In this document: positions 46,029 through 54,331 of the stretch, in pieces
Layout of the letters: each line of letters begins with the position of its first letter
Numbering within the stretch: the stretch's first letter is position 1
Assembly: GCF_019599265.1 (NCBI RefSeq)
Contig: NZ_JAHZTC010000004.1
Location: 62,001 to 126,000, forward strand
Length of the DNA stretch: 64,000 nt
Direction: 5' to 3'
Source of the DNA: Pontibacter sp. HSC-14F20
GTDB taxonomy: Bacteria; Bacteroidota; Bacteroidia; Cytophagales; Hymenobacteraceae
The notes under the pieces: generated by a model
What the model saw: only the letters and a program-made list of their open reading frames with translations
The model's database searches: none
Told to the model about the DNA's origin: nothing
Position numbers and translations under genes: made by a program

Positions 46029-46325
46029 ATGCCAAAGGAAAAACAACTGCAACAGCTTCAGTCGATTGAGAACAAGGTGCGCCAGCTCCTAAACCGCCAC
46101 ACCGACGCGCAACAGAAGCTTGCCGCCGCGCAGGAAGAAATTAAAATGCTGGAGTCGCAGCTGCAAGAGCGGGAACAGCAAATAAAAAATTTTCAAAATC
46201 AAGAGAATATTGTTAAGATTGTAGATGCGATAGCAGGAAACACTGCAAATTCGACAGAGTTAAAGCTGAAGTTAAACGAATATATAAGGGAAATTGATAA
46301 GTGTATCGCCTACTTACGTGACTAG
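46029..46325 (+). CDS. Coiled-coil protein between pheT and zapA, ZapB-like candidate
   Basis: A 98-residue protein. Residues 1-56 are a predicted coiled coil with regular heptads (Gln, Leu and Glu rich). A conserved-looking C-terminal helix pair follows, NSTELKLKLNEYIREIDKCIAYL (about 74-96). Its start is 2 bp after pheT, and zapA begins 90 bp after its stop. The size and the coiled coil resemble the cell-division factor ZapB, and the placing next to zapA supports a link to the Z-ring. This is inference; the homology to ZapB is not shown. It is probably a conserved Bacteroidota family. Confidence 0.75.
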   Translation: MPKEKQLQQLQSIENKVRQLLNRHTDAQQKLAAAQEEIKMLESQLQEREQQIKNFQNQENIVKIVDAIAGNTANSTELKLKLNEYIREIDKCIAYLRD

Positions 46326-46415
46326 CGGGAGGCAGTGAGCTGGAGCCGGACATACGGCAGGCCATTGTCAGGAAGCAAAGAAACGGAGTAGCCCTATACC
46401 TAAAAAACGCAACGG

Positions 46416-46700
46416 ATGGGTGAATTAGCTATTAAGATTCGCATCGCAGAACGCGAGTATCCGATGCGGGTGAAGGAAGAAGAAGAAGAAAGGCTTCGGG
46501 TGGTGGGTAAACTTTTGAACGAGCGCCTGCGCTTTTTCAAAGACCAGTTTGGCATACAGGACAAGCAGGACTTGCTGGCTATGGTGGCTTTTGAAACCAT
46601 GGTGGACAAGCTGAAGCTCGAGGATGACAAAAATGCCCATCTCGACAAAGTAGGTGCGCAACTGAGCGTGCTCGACGAGCTCTTATCAACAAATAAGTAA
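46416..46700 (+). CDS. zapA: Cell division protein ZapA
   Basis: A 94-residue ZapA-family protein. It has the N-terminal beta hairpin with IRIAEREYPMRV (about 7-18) and a long C-terminal helix (about 22-90), including LLAMVAFETMVDKLKLED. ZapA binds FtsZ and helps to bundle its protofilaments at mid-cell. The position between a coiled-coil gene and rny is the usual one in Bacteroidota. A heptamer lies 21 bp before the start (46394). Confidence 0.92.
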   Translation: MGELAIKIRIAEREYPMRVKEEEEERLRVVGKLLNERLRFFKDQFGIQDKQDLLAMVAFETMVDKLKLEDDKNAHLDKVGAQLSVLDELLSTNK

Positions 46701-46817
46701 ACCAAACCGAGACTGCTCCCTAAGTAGTCTCTTTAACTACAGTGTGGTTTGTAAAGCCACTTCACTGTCCTGCTGCAGGAACTGCTATTGTTTTTATAAA
46801 CCATAAAAGCGTATAGT
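46701..46817 (+). ncRNA. Structured intergenic segment between zapA and rny, possible small RNA
   Basis: The 117-bp gap can fold into three successive hairpins: 46709-46731 (GAGACTGC/GTAGTCTC, 8 bp), 46740-46767 (CAGTG/CACTG below a GTGGTT/AGCCAC upper stem with a GTAA loop) and 46768-46780 (TCCTG/CAGGA). In many bacteria the 6S RNA gene lies directly after zapA, which makes a small RNA here plausible. The segment is shorter than a normal 6S RNA and does not show the single long bulged hairpin. A structured leader for rny is an equally good reading. Confidence 0.35.
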
Positions 46818-48383
46818 ATGTCCGATATTTTAATCATTTTAATCACCGCCATTGTCGCGCTCGGAGTCGGCGTGTACATTGGGCGCGTACTCCTGCAAAA
46901 GGTATACAAACAGCAGGAGGAAGCTGCCCGCCAAAAGGCAAAATCCATCATCCGCGAAGCTGAAATCAACGCCGAGGGCATCAAAAAAGACCGCATGCTG
47001 GAGGCTAAGGAAAAATTCCTGAAGCTGAAGTCTGAGTTCGAAGAAGAATCGAACAAGAAGAAGAATATCATCATCCAGAACGAGAACAAAGTAAAGCAGC
47101 GCGAGCAGCACGTGGCCAAGCAAATGGAGCAGACCAAGCGCCGCGAAACTGAACTCGACAAGGAGAAGGAAGCCCTCGACCACCAACTGGAAGTTCTCAA
47201 GAAACGCAAAGAAGAAGTAGAGCAGCAGCACAACGAAGTAGTAGCCCAACTGGAGAAAATAGCTGGTCTGACCGCCGCTGAAGCCCGCGAGCAAATGGTA
47301 GAGGCCCTGAAAAGCGAAGCCACGTCGCATGCATCTTCTTACGTGAAGGATATTGTGGCCCAGGCCAAACTCACCGCTACCAAAGAAGCCAAGAAAATTG
47401 TGGTGGAAACCATACAGCGTACTGCTGCGGAGCATGCCATCGAAAACTGCGTGTCTGTTTTCAACATCGAAAGCGACGACATCAAAGGCAAGATCATCGG
47501 TCGTGAAGGCCGTAACATTCGCGCTCTGGAAGCTGCAACTGGTGTGGAAATCATCGTAGATGATACTCCGGAGGCGATCATCATCTCTGGTTTCGATCCG
47601 GTTCGCCGCGAAATTGCCCGTCTGTCGCTGCACCGTTTGGTTGCCGACGGTCGTATCCACCCGGCTCGCATTGAGGAGGTGGTTTCGAAAACCCGCAAAA
47701 ACATTGAAGAAGAGATCGTGGAAATCGGTGAGCGTACTGCCATCGACTTAGGTATACATGGTCTGCACCCGGAACTGATCAAGATGGTGGGCCGTATGCG
47801 CTTCCGCTCGTCTTACGGACAAAACCTGTTGCAGCACTCACGCGAAGTAGCCAACCTGTGCGCCACCATGGCCGCAGAACTTGGTCTGAACGTGAAACAC
47901 GCCAAGCGCGCCGGTCTGTTGCATGACATTGGTAAAGTAACCCCAGATGAGCCGGAATTGCCACACGCGATCATCGGTATGGAGCTGGCCAAAAAATACA
48001 AGGAGCATCCGGATATCTGCAACGCCATTGGCGCTCACCACGATGAGATTGAGATGACAGCGATGATTTCTCCGCTGATTCAGGCTTGCGACGCTATTTC
48101 TGGCTCGAGACCAGGTGCCCGCCGCGAGATCATGGAGTCCTACATCAAGCGTCTGAAGGATCTGGAAGCTGCCGCTGTATCATTCGACGGTGTGAACCAG
48201 TGCTACGCCATTCAGGCTGGCCGCGAGCTCCGCATCATGGTAGACGCCGACAATGTGAGCGACGAAAAAGCCGCACAGCTTTCATTTGACATCTCTCAGA
48301 AGATTGAGAAAGAAATGCAGTACCCAGGCCAGATCAAAATCACGGTTATCCGCGAAATGAGAGCCATCAGCTACGCCAAGTAA
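46818..48383 (+). CDS. rny: Ribonuclease Y
   Basis: A 521-residue membrane-bound endoribonuclease that starts mRNA decay. It has an N-terminal transmembrane helix (about 3-25), a long charged coiled coil (about 30-200), a KH RNA-binding domain (about 210-270, [14 protein letters not shown]) and an HD domain (about 335-430). The HD metal residues are visible in [16 protein letters not shown] and GAHHDE. It ends with a normal C-terminal region ([14 protein letters not shown]). The terminator at 48405 closes the transcript. Confidence 0.97.
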   Translation: MSDILIILITAIVALGVGVYIGRVLLQKVYKQQEEAARQKAKSIIREAEINAEGIKKDRMLEAKEKFLKLKSEFEEESNKKKNIIIQNENKVKQREQHVAKQMEQTKRRETELDKEKEALDHQLEVLKKRKEEVEQQHNEVVAQLEKIAGLTAAEAREQMVEALKSEATSHASSYVKDIVAQAKLTATKEAKKIVVETIQRTAAEHAIENCVSVFNIESDDIKGKIIGREGRNIRALEAATGVEIIVDDTPEAIIISGFDPVRREIARLSLHRLVADGRIHPARIEEVVSKTRKNIEEEIVEIGERTAIDLGIHGLHPELIKMVGRMRFRSSYGQNLLQHSREVANLCATMAAELGLNVKHAKRAGLLHDIGKVTPDEPELPHAIIGMELAKKYKEHPDICNAIGAHHDEIEMTAMISPLIQACDAISGSRPGARREIMESYIKRLKDLEAAAVSFDGVNQCYAIQAGRELRIMVDADNVSDEKAAQLSFDISQKIEKEMQYPGQIKITVIREMRAISYAK

Positions 48384-48404
48384 GGATAGCATCAGGTATA
48401 AAAT

Positions 48405-48442
48405 AAAAAGCCGCCTGTTACTGTTGTAGCAGGCGGCTTTTG
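48405..48442 (+). terminator. Rho-independent terminator between rny and dps
   Basis: AAAAGCCGCCTG pairs with CAGGCGGCTTTT (12 bp) over a 12-base loop, with A and T runs on both sides. It probably serves both converging genes, rny and dps. Confidence 0.85.
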
Positions 48443-48472
48443 CATTAAACTAAACCAATCGTCACTTAATTC

Positions 48473-48946
48473 TTAGCTCAGGAAAGCCTTCAGCATCCAA
48501 AGCGTTTTTTCATTTTCGTTGATGTCTTCGCTTACCAGCGCTACCGTACCTTCGTCGTCACGCTCGGCAGCCAGCGCCAGAATATCACGTTCCAGGCTTA
48601 CAATCACAGATAGATTCTGGTGCGTCGCTTCAACCGTTTCGCGGTCGCCGGTTAGGCTTGATGCCTCCTGTATGCTCGACACACGCAGGTAATCCGAGAA
48701 GGTATGCAGTGGCTTCTGTCCGATGGTCAGGATACGCTCTGCCAGCGCATCGATGCGGGCCAGCGCGCTGTTGTACAATTCCTCGTACTTGGCATGCAGC
48801 TGGAAGAAGTGTATGCCCTTGATGTTCCAATGGAAACCGCGCAGGTTCTGGTAGTAAATGTGATAGTTGGCCAGCAACTCGTTCAATTTGTCGGCAATAT
48901 CTACTGAATCTTGTTTCTCTAGTCCAATGTTCGTCAGCTTATTCAT
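48473..48946 (-). CDS. dps: DNA protection during starvation protein Dps
   Basis: A 157-residue ferritin-like Dps. The ferroxidase-site residues lie in NLRGFHWNIKGIHFFQLHAKYEELY (described by position, about 34-58). The fold continues with RIDALAERILTIGQKP (about 63-78) and the C-terminal helix. The dodecamer stores iron and binds DNA, consuming hydrogen peroxide. It is transcribed divergently from oxyR, as is common, which supports control by OxyR. A Bacteroidota promoter lies at 48975-49005, and a candidate OxyR half-site at 49024-49044. Confidence 0.95.
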   Translation of the reverse strand: MNKLTNIGLEKQDSVDIADKLNELLANYHIYYQNLRGFHWNIKGIHFFQLHAKYEELYNSALARIDALAERILTIGQKPLHTFSDYLRVSSIQEASSLTGDRETVEATHQNLSVIVSLERDILALAAERDDEGTVALVSEDINENEKTLWMLKAFLS

Positions 48947-48974
48947 AGTTCTATATTTTGGTTGTTTGTATATA

Positions 48975-49005
48975 CAAATATATCCAAATTGCGATTATAA
49001 ACCAA
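48975..49005 (-). promoter_or_regulatory. Predicted dps promoter
   Basis: On the minus strand there is a TTG (49003-49005), a 20-bp spacer and TATATTTG (48975-48982), a full match to the Bacteroidota consensus. It is 29 bp ahead of the dps ATG. Confidence 0.6.
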
Positions 49006-49023
49006 ATCGATTATATTGATGCG

Positions 49024-49044
49024 GGTATAGAGATAATCTATACC
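49024..49044. promoter_or_regulatory. Candidate OxyR operator: facing heptamers GGTATAG-N7-CTATACC
   Basis: A 21-bp perfect inverted repeat with seven central bases. Its core is ATAG-N7-CTAT, the spacing of the E. coli OxyR binding half-site (ATAGntnnnanCTAT). It lies in the 183-bp region between the divergent dps and oxyR genes, about 85 bp before oxyR and 20 bp upstream of the predicted dps -33 box. It is built from two copies of the abundant heptamer facing each other, so the match to an OxyR site could also be a product of heptamer density. Confidence 0.5.
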
Positions 49045-49129
49045 TTAGCGGGTGGAAGCTAAAAAGTCTGCCTGCCTGGGGTGACTGGAATGTTGAGATA
49101 GAACGCCTCCATACTATACGTTTGATAGC

Positions 49130-50080
49130 ATGACACTGGTACAATTAGAATATTTATTGGCGGTAGACACGCACCGTCATTTTGCGACAGCGGCAGACCA
49201 CTGTTTCGTGACACAGCCTACTCTGAGCATGCAGCTGCAAAAGCTGGAGGAGGAGCTAGGGGTACAGTTATTTGACCGGAGCAGAGTGCCCGTGCGGCCC
49301 ACCGAGATTGGGAAGGAAGTGATTGCCCAGGCCCGTATTGTGGTGGCGGAGTCGAAGAAGATACGGGAGATTGTGCAGAACCAGAAGCAGGAATTGAGCG
49401 GTGAGTTGCGGGTAGGCGTTATACCTACCTTGGCACCATACCTGATTCCGCTGTTCGTGACGAGCTTTATGGAGAAGTACCCGGATGTGCGGCTGGTGGT
49501 GCAGGAGCTGCTGACCGAGGAAATCGTGCAGAAGCTGAACTACGAACTGCTGGATGTTGGCTTGCTGGTGACGCCCCTTGACGGCAAGTCTATAAAGGAG
49601 TTGCCGCTGTTTTACGAAGCTTTTGTGGCCTATATCAACCCGGCTCACCCATTGGCTAACAGCAAGGCTATAAGCCCGGAGCAGCTCGACCTGAACGAAC
49701 TGTGGGTGCTCAACGAAGGGCACTGTTTCCGGAGCCAGGTGCTCAACATCTGTAACCGGGGTGGTGGTACAACCCCTTCCGGCCACTTCGACTACAAGAG
49801 CGGCTCCCTCGAAACCCTTAAACGCATCGTAGAAACCCAGCGCGGGCTCACGCTGCTACCCGAACTCTCCGTACTCGATATACCTGCTGAGAAGCAGTTG
49901 CTCGTTCATACCTTCCGGGAGCCGCAGCCGCAGCGGGAAGTAAGCCTGGTCGTGCACCGCAGCTTCCTGAAAAAACGCCTGATCGAGGCCTTGCAAGATG
50001 AAATTGTAGCCGCTATACCTGCACACATCCGTAACCGAAAAAAGCAGCAGGTAGTGGGAGTGAAGAAGTTGGGGAGTTGA
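49130..50080 (+). CDS. oxyR: LysR-type peroxide sensor OxyR
   Basis: A 316-residue LysR-family regulator. The N-terminal HTH (about 1-60) includes HFATAADHCFVTQPTLSMQL. The effector domain (about 90-300) carries the redox cysteines C199 and C208 in the GHCFRSQVLNIC segment, at the same residue numbers as in E. coli OxyR. This makes it a true peroxide sensor rather than a general LysR protein. It activates antioxidant genes such as dps, which is divergently transcribed. The gene is convergent with sucD beyond a repeat-rich gap. Confidence 0.96.
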   Translation: MTLVQLEYLLAVDTHRHFATAADHCFVTQPTLSMQLQKLEEELGVQLFDRSRVPVRPTEIGKEVIAQARIVVAESKKIREIVQNQKQELSGELRVGVIPTLAPYLIPLFVTSFMEKYPDVRLVVQELLTEEIVQKLNYELLDVGLLVTPLDGKSIKELPLFYEAFVAYINPAHPLANSKAISPEQLDLNELWVLNEGHCFRSQVLNICNRGGGTTPSGHFDYKSGSLETLKRIVETQRGLTLLPELSVLDIPAEKQLLVHTFREPQPQREVSLVVHRSFLKKRLIEALQDEIVAAIPAHIRNRKKQQVVGVKKLGS

Positions 50081-50132
50081 GGAGGTTGAAAGAGCAAGAG
50101 AGGTCAAGGACTGTTTGAATTCTGCTTAAGTG

Positions 50133-50159
50133 TTTGTCTGAATCAGGATTTATAGGACT
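50133..50159 (+). repeat. Short dispersed intergenic repeat, copy 2
   Basis: TTTGTCTGAATCAG-GATTTATAGGACT, nearly the same as the segment read on the minus strand at 7909-7935. It lies in the gap between oxyR and the larger repeat B. Two copies in the window suggest a dispersed family. Confidence 0.5.
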
Positions 50160-50223
50160 GTTTTGCAAGATTTAACACACCCCTGCTCTTCCCGTGAGGG
50201 GAATTTCTGGCGTTGCCGTCACC

Positions 50224-50421
50224 AAGGTATAGCAAGAATAACTTGACCCTTGAACTATGAAACAGATTACTTAAGCCCGGTGCACTCTTGACGATTTTGT
50301 GTTTGAGCGGTCAGCGAGTTTAAAAGCGTCTTGACTTTTTTGCTTACTTTTTTTGTGAAGACAAAAAGTAAGGCCCGCCCGGCCAAGGCAAGCTATAAAA
50401 CAATAGCATTTGCTATACCTG
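50224..50421. repeat. MITE-like intergenic repeat, copy B, inverted relative to A
   Basis: About 198 bp bounded by AAGGTATAGCAAG (50224-50236) and TTGCTATACCTG (50410-50421). Read on the minus strand, it contains ATAGCTTGCCTTGGCCGGG, a CCTTACTTTTTG-type hairpin, CTCGCTGACCGCTC and GTGCACCGGG, in the same order as copy A. The central GC-rich hairpin of A is replaced by a CTTACTTTTTGTCTTCAC / AAAAAAAGTAAG hairpin. It fills most of the 463-bp gap between the convergent oxyR and sucD genes. No gene is seen in the gap. Confidence 0.7.
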
Positions 50422-50475
50422 CATAGGTGATGCTACGCCAGCAAGGTATATCCGCTACTATCACCGCATAAAACA

Positions 50476-50507
50476 AAAAGGGCTGCTTCATCAGAAGCAG
50501 CCCTTTT
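50476..50507 (-). terminator. Terminator of sucD
   Basis: AAAAGGGCTGCTTC-ATCA-GAAGCAGCCCTTTT, a perfect 14-bp stem with a 4-base loop, 38 bp after the sucD stop. A/T runs on both sides allow action in both directions. Confidence 0.9.
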
Positions 50508-50544
50508 CTATGATTATACCTCTAATCAGGTATAGCAAATCAAA

Positions 50545-51438
50545 TTAAGCGTTGATCATGCCAGCTTTCTGCAGCACCTCTACCATCGTAGCACCAATCT
50601 CAGCAGGAGAATCTACCACGTGAATGCCATTCTCGCGCATGATCTTCATTTTAGCAGCAGCTGTATCGTCAGCACCACCTACAATCGCACCTGCGTGACC
50701 CATGCGACGACCAGCTGGAGCAGTCTGGCCAGCAATGAAACCTACAACTGGCTTCTTGTTGCCAGTCTCGCTGATGTACTGCGCAGCCATCGCTTCGTAG
50801 TTACCACCAATCTCACCGATCATCACAATTGCGTCTGTTTCAGGGTCTTCCATCAGCAGTTGTACTGCATCTTTGGTTGGCGTTCCGATGATCGGGTCAC
50901 CACCGATACCGATAGCTGTAGAGATACCCAGGCCAGCTTTCACAATCTGGTCAGCAGCCTCGTACGTCAACGTGCCTGACTTGGACACGATACCAATACG
51001 ACCTGGCTTGAACACGAAACCTGGCATGATGCCAACTTTTGCCTCACCTGGCGTAATCACACCCGGGCAGTTTGGACCGATAAGGGTCACATCTTTGCCT
51101 TTCAGGTAGTTTTTGGCCATCACCATGTCTTTCACAGGAATGCCCTCTGTAATCGCTACGATTACTTTGATGCCCGCATCAGCAGCTTCCATAATCGCGT
51201 CGGCAGCGAAAGCGGGTGGCACGAAAATGATGGAAACATCGGCTCCCGTTCTCTTCACAGCGTCTTCTACTGTGTTGAAAACCGGCAGGTCGAGGTGGTT
51301 GTTGCCGCCTTTACCTGGTGTAACACCACCCACTACGTTGGTGCCGTACTCGATCATCTGAGAGGCGTGAAAAGAACCTTCGGAGCCCGTGAAGCCCTGT
51401 ACGATCACTTTCGAATCTTTATTTACTAAAACACTCAT
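50545..51438 (-). CDS. sucD: Succinyl-CoA synthetase alpha subunit
   Basis: A 297-residue alpha chain of the TCA-cycle enzyme that interconverts succinyl-CoA and succinate with phosphorylation of ADP or GDP. The CoA-binding Rossmann domain (about 4-100) and the ligase domain (about 150-285) are present. [19 protein letters not shown] and the phospho-His motif [10 protein letters not shown] (His near 248) are all visible. The beta subunit (sucC) is not adjacent, as is usual in many Bacteroidota. A strong terminator follows. Confidence 0.96.
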   Translation of the reverse strand: MSVLVNKDSKVIVQGFTGSEGSFHASQMIEYGTNVVGGVTPGKGGNNHLDLPVFNTVEDAVKRTGADVSIIFVPPAFAADAIMEAADAGIKVIVAITEGIPVKDMVMAKNYLKGKDVTLIGPNCPGVITPGEAKVGIMPGFVFKPGRIGIVSKSGTLTYEAADQIVKAGLGISTAIGIGGDPIIGTPTKDAVQLLMEDPETDAIVMIGEIGGNYEAMAAQYISETGNKKPVVGFIAGQTAPAGRRMGHAGAIVGGADDTAAAKMKIMRENGIHVVDSPAEIGATMVEVLQKAGMINA

Positions 51439-51607
51439 GTGTATCTTATTAAGTTGATGAATGATGGTCTAAAATAAGGTAGTGCAAAAATAGGCTTTTT
51501 TGCGGCGCTTCCAAAAAATAGTTATAGCTAATATAGCCTCTAAATCAGCTTGGCGGAACGTGAACAGGTATACCTGTTGTTGTAGGCAGGGCAGGGAGCT
51601 ATACCTG

Positions 51608-51636
51608 TTAAGTATAATTTTTATTACGTACCTTTG
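51608..51636 (+). promoter_or_regulatory. Predicted promoter of the PLP synthase gene
   Basis: TTA at 51608-51610 and TACCTTTG at 51629-51636 are 18 bp apart. The -7 box is an exact TAnnTTTG match and lies 27 bp before the ATG at 51663; the -33 element is imperfect. Confidence 0.45.
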
Positions 51637-51662
51637 CACCCGTATCTCAAAAAAGCACTCAA

Positions 51663-52649
51663 ATGAAATACCTGAATCATATAACCGAGGCAATCGGTAA
51701 CACACCCTTAGTAAAGCTGAACAAGGTAACCGAAGGCATTAAAGCGACGGTACTGGCCAAAGTAGAGTACATGAACCCAGGCAACTCCGTGAAGGACCGC
51801 ATGGCAATCAGAATGATTGAAGATGCCGAGAAAGCCGGAATCCTGAAGCCGGGCGGCACGATCATTGAAGGCACGTCAGGCAACACAGGTATGGGACTGG
51901 CGCTGGCAGCTATCGCGAAAGGTTATAAGTGCATTTTTACGCTAGCCGACAAGCAGAGCAAGGAGAAAATGGATATTTTGCGTGCCGTTGGTGCCGAGGT
52001 ACGTGTGTGCCCGACCAACGTAGCCCCTGACCATCCGGATTCGTACTACTCGGTGGCCAAGCGCCTGAATGAAGAGATTCCGAACTCATTTTACCCGAAC
52101 CAATACGACAACATGTCGAACTGGGCGGCGCATTACGAGTCTACCGGTCCAGAAATCTGGGAGCAGACAGAAGGCAAAGTGACGCACTTTATCACTGGTG
52201 TAGGTACAGGCGGTACAGTAACCGGTATCTCCCGTTACCTGAAAGAAAAGAACCCGGATGTAGTAACTGTAGGTATAGACACGTATGGTTCTGTGTTCAA
52301 GAAGTACAAGGAAACCGGTATTTTTGACGAGAACGAAATCTATTCTTACGCCACAGAAGGTATAGGCGAAGACATTCTGCCTAAGAACGTGGACTTCGAT
52401 GTGATCGACCAGTTTGTAAAAGTAACCGACAAAGATGGCGCCGTGATGACGCGCAGACTGGCCAAAGAGGAAGGTTTGTTTGTAGGTTGGTCTTGCGGTA
52501 CGGCCGTGTATGGTGCGCTGGAATATGCCCGCGAGAACAATCTAACGGAAGATGATGTTATTGTAGTGTTGCTGCCAGACCACGGTACCCGTTACCTGGG
52601 CAAAATCTACAACGACGACTGGATGCGCGCGCAGGGCTACATCGATTAA
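51663..52649 (+). CDS. Cysteine synthase/cystathionine beta-synthase family PLP enzyme
   Basis: A 328-residue fold-type II PLP enzyme. The cofactor lysine is K44 in GNSVKDRMA, the substrate loop TSGNTGMGLA is at 71-80, and the phosphate-binding Gly loop GVGTGGTVTG is near 179-188. The C-terminal DDVIVVLLPDHGTRYLGK resembles the catalytic core of cystathionine beta-synthases (DSxRNYxxK-like position) more than CysK. It would form cysteine from O-acetylserine and sulfide or cystathionine from serine and homocysteine. There is no regulatory CBS-pair domain. It has no obvious partner gene. Confidence 0.88.
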   Translation: MKYLNHITEAIGNTPLVKLNKVTEGIKATVLAKVEYMNPGNSVKDRMAIRMIEDAEKAGILKPGGTIIEGTSGNTGMGLALAAIAKGYKCIFTLADKQSKEKMDILRAVGAEVRVCPTNVAPDHPDSYYSVAKRLNEEIPNSFYPNQYDNMSNWAAHYESTGPEIWEQTEGKVTHFITGVGTGGTVTGISRYLKEKNPDVVTVGIDTYGSVFKKYKETGIFDENEIYSYATEGIGEDILPKNVDFDVIDQFVKVTDKDGAVMTRRLAKEEGLFVGWSCGTAVYGALEYARENNLTEDDVIVVLLPDHGTRYLGKIYNDDWMRAQGYID

Positions 52650-52734
52650 ATACCCCGGTATAGCTAAATTGAATCCTTAGAATTTGGTGGAGGCATCCAA
52701 CTTACGTAACTTGTACTGTGATAACTACAAAGGA

Positions 52735-52766
52735 TTTGAAATAAATTACAGGATCACTAAATTTAG
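52735..52766 (+). promoter_or_regulatory. Predicted promoter of the response regulator gene
   Basis: TTTG at 52735-52738, a 19-bp spacer, then TAAATTTAG at 52758-52766, near the Bacteroidota TAnnTTTG. It lies about 58 bp ahead of the ATG at 52824. Confidence 0.5.
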
Positions 52767-52823
52767 AAACGTTAGCTTTAAAGAAACGGCTTGCGTAATA
52801 ATACAAGCTGGAATAGGTTAGCT

Positions 52824-53261
52824 ATGAGAAAAATATCAGGCGTACTTCTTATTGACGACGACGATACTACAAATTTCCTGAACCAGCGTCTGCTCGAGCG
52901 GATGGAGGTAACAGACAACATACGCACATTTGTGAATGGTAAGCAGGCGTTTGACTATCTGTATAATGTAAGTAACAACAACTACGAGCAGACGGATGCA
53001 AATTATTTTCAGCCGGAACTGATCTTCCTGGACATCAGCATGCCGGTGATGGATGGATTTGAAATGCTGGACCTGTATGAGCGGCTGGACCCCGAGTTCA
53101 GGAAAAACATCATACTGGCCGTGCTGACAACTTCTACGCACCCACAAGACACGGATGCCGCCCAGAAATATTCGGCAGAGTACCTTACCAAACCGCTTAC
53201 AGCAGAAAAAGTAAAAAACCTGATCAGTAAGCATTTTAGCTCCACCAATCAGGAGGCTTAA
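52824..53261 (+). CDS. Single-domain response regulator (CheY-like)
   Basis: A 145-residue receiver domain without an output domain. I choose the ATG at 52824 (MRKISGVLLIDDDD), since the longer frame from 52791 has no start context. The acidic pocket LIDDDD is near 8-13, the phosphoacceptor is D70 in FLDISMPVMDG, the Thr/Ser is in VLTTST near 97-102, and the Lys of LTKPL is near 122. Proteins of this kind in Bacteroidota act in phosphorelays or with histidine kinases encoded elsewhere. No kinase is nearby. A terminator follows at 53280. Confidence 0.92.
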   Translation: MRKISGVLLIDDDDTTNFLNQRLLERMEVTDNIRTFVNGKQAFDYLYNVSNNNYEQTDANYFQPELIFLDISMPVMDGFEMLDLYERLDPEFRKNIILAVLTTSTHPQDTDAAQKYSAEYLTKPLTAEKVKNLISKHFSSTNQEA

Positions 53262-53279
53262 GGGGTTGTAGGTATAAAG

Positions 53280-53327
53280 ACGAGCCGATGTGCTGACTCT
53301 AGCAAGAGCAGCGCATCGGCTCGTTTT
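53280..53327 (+). terminator. Terminator of the response regulator
   Basis: CGAGCCGATG pairs with CATCGGCTCG (10 bp), extended by an inner TGCTG/CAGCG, followed by TTTTATTTTT. Confidence 0.85.
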
Positions 53328-53436
53328 ATTTTTGAACGCCAGGTATACGGAAAGAGCGTGAGGAATATTAACCGATTTTAGGTTATACCTGAAGAATAGT
53401 AGGTATAGGCGACTACAAAGGGAGGTTGCGCTATAC

Positions 53437-54288
53437 CTAGAACGAGAAGCCAAAATTGGATTTGATCAGCAGGTTCAGAATCACGCCCCCGCCGGCCAGC
53501 AGCAAACCAATCCCGATCAGTTTTTCAATATCCTGCATCTTTCCCTGCCGTTTTTTCACCAGGTTGCCTCCAATAGCCCCAAGTGCAAAAGCTGCCATTA
53601 GCGGCAGGCTGCGGCTCCAGATCACATTGCCGAGCAGGTAGTGGCTGATGAATCCCGTAAAGCTGGTAATAACCAAAATGAAAAGTGAAGTAGACGTGGC
53701 GATCTGAGAAGGCATCCGGAACAGCTTGATCATCATGGGCGTTTGCAGGAAACCGCCCCCAATGCCAAATAAACCGGCTATTATACCTGAGGCAAACCCA
53801 AACACTGAAACCACACCACCGTTGAGCCGGTAAGCCAGGTGCTTGGCCCTGTTTTTCCGGATAAAGGAAGTCGGCACCCGACGGATGCGGTACATCATGC
53901 CGGAATGGCGCTGCATCCGCTCTTTTTTCTGAGGCTTCACCATAAAGAAGCCCACTGTCAGCACGAAAAGCGCAAATATGACCTGCAGCTCTGAGACCGG
54001 TAAAAAAGCTACCATAAAAGCACCCAGCACCGTGCCGGCCACCGCCGGAAACTGAATAAGCGAACCCACCAGGTAGTCGATGCTGCGGTCGCGTAGGTTA
54101 AAGGCAGAGGCAATGATAGAAGCCGGCACCAGCGCCGACATGGTCGCACCGATGGCTATTTCGATGTTGTATCCGAAGAAGATGATCAGGATCGGCACCA
54201 TGAACACGCCTCCTCCGAAACCGATGATGGTGCCAAACCCACTCACGAGCGCACCCACGACAAAAATGATGAATTCCTCCATTTGCAA
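53437..54288 (-). CDS. Sulfite exporter TauE/SafE family membrane protein
   Basis: A 283-residue membrane protein with two DUF81-type halves (about 6-115 and 160-280), each with several helices. Family motifs GFGTIIGFGGGVFMVP near 18-33 and IAGLFGIGGGFLQTPMM near 168-184 are clear. Members export sulfite, sulfoacetate or other organic anions. The substrate here is unknown. It lies 43 bp downstream of the adenine deaminase on the same strand, which may mean co-transcription but not a related job. Confidence 0.9.
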   Translation of the reverse strand: MQMEEFIIFVVGALVSGFGTIIGFGGGVFMVPILIIFFGYNIEIAIGATMSALVPASIIASAFNLRDRSIDYLVGSLIQFPAVAGTVLGAFMVAFLPVSELQVIFALFVLTVGFFMVKPQKKERMQRHSGMMYRIRRVPTSFIRKNRAKHLAYRLNGGVVSVFGFASGIIAGLFGIGGGFLQTPMMIKLFRMPSQIATSTSLFILVITSFTGFISHYLLGNVIWSRSLPLMAAFALGAIGGNLVKKRQGKMQDIEKLIGIGLLLAGGGVILNLLIKSNFGFSF

Positions 54289-54331
54289 AGCCCCGCAGGG
54301 CCGTGGTATTATACCTTTTATGCAAGGTATA

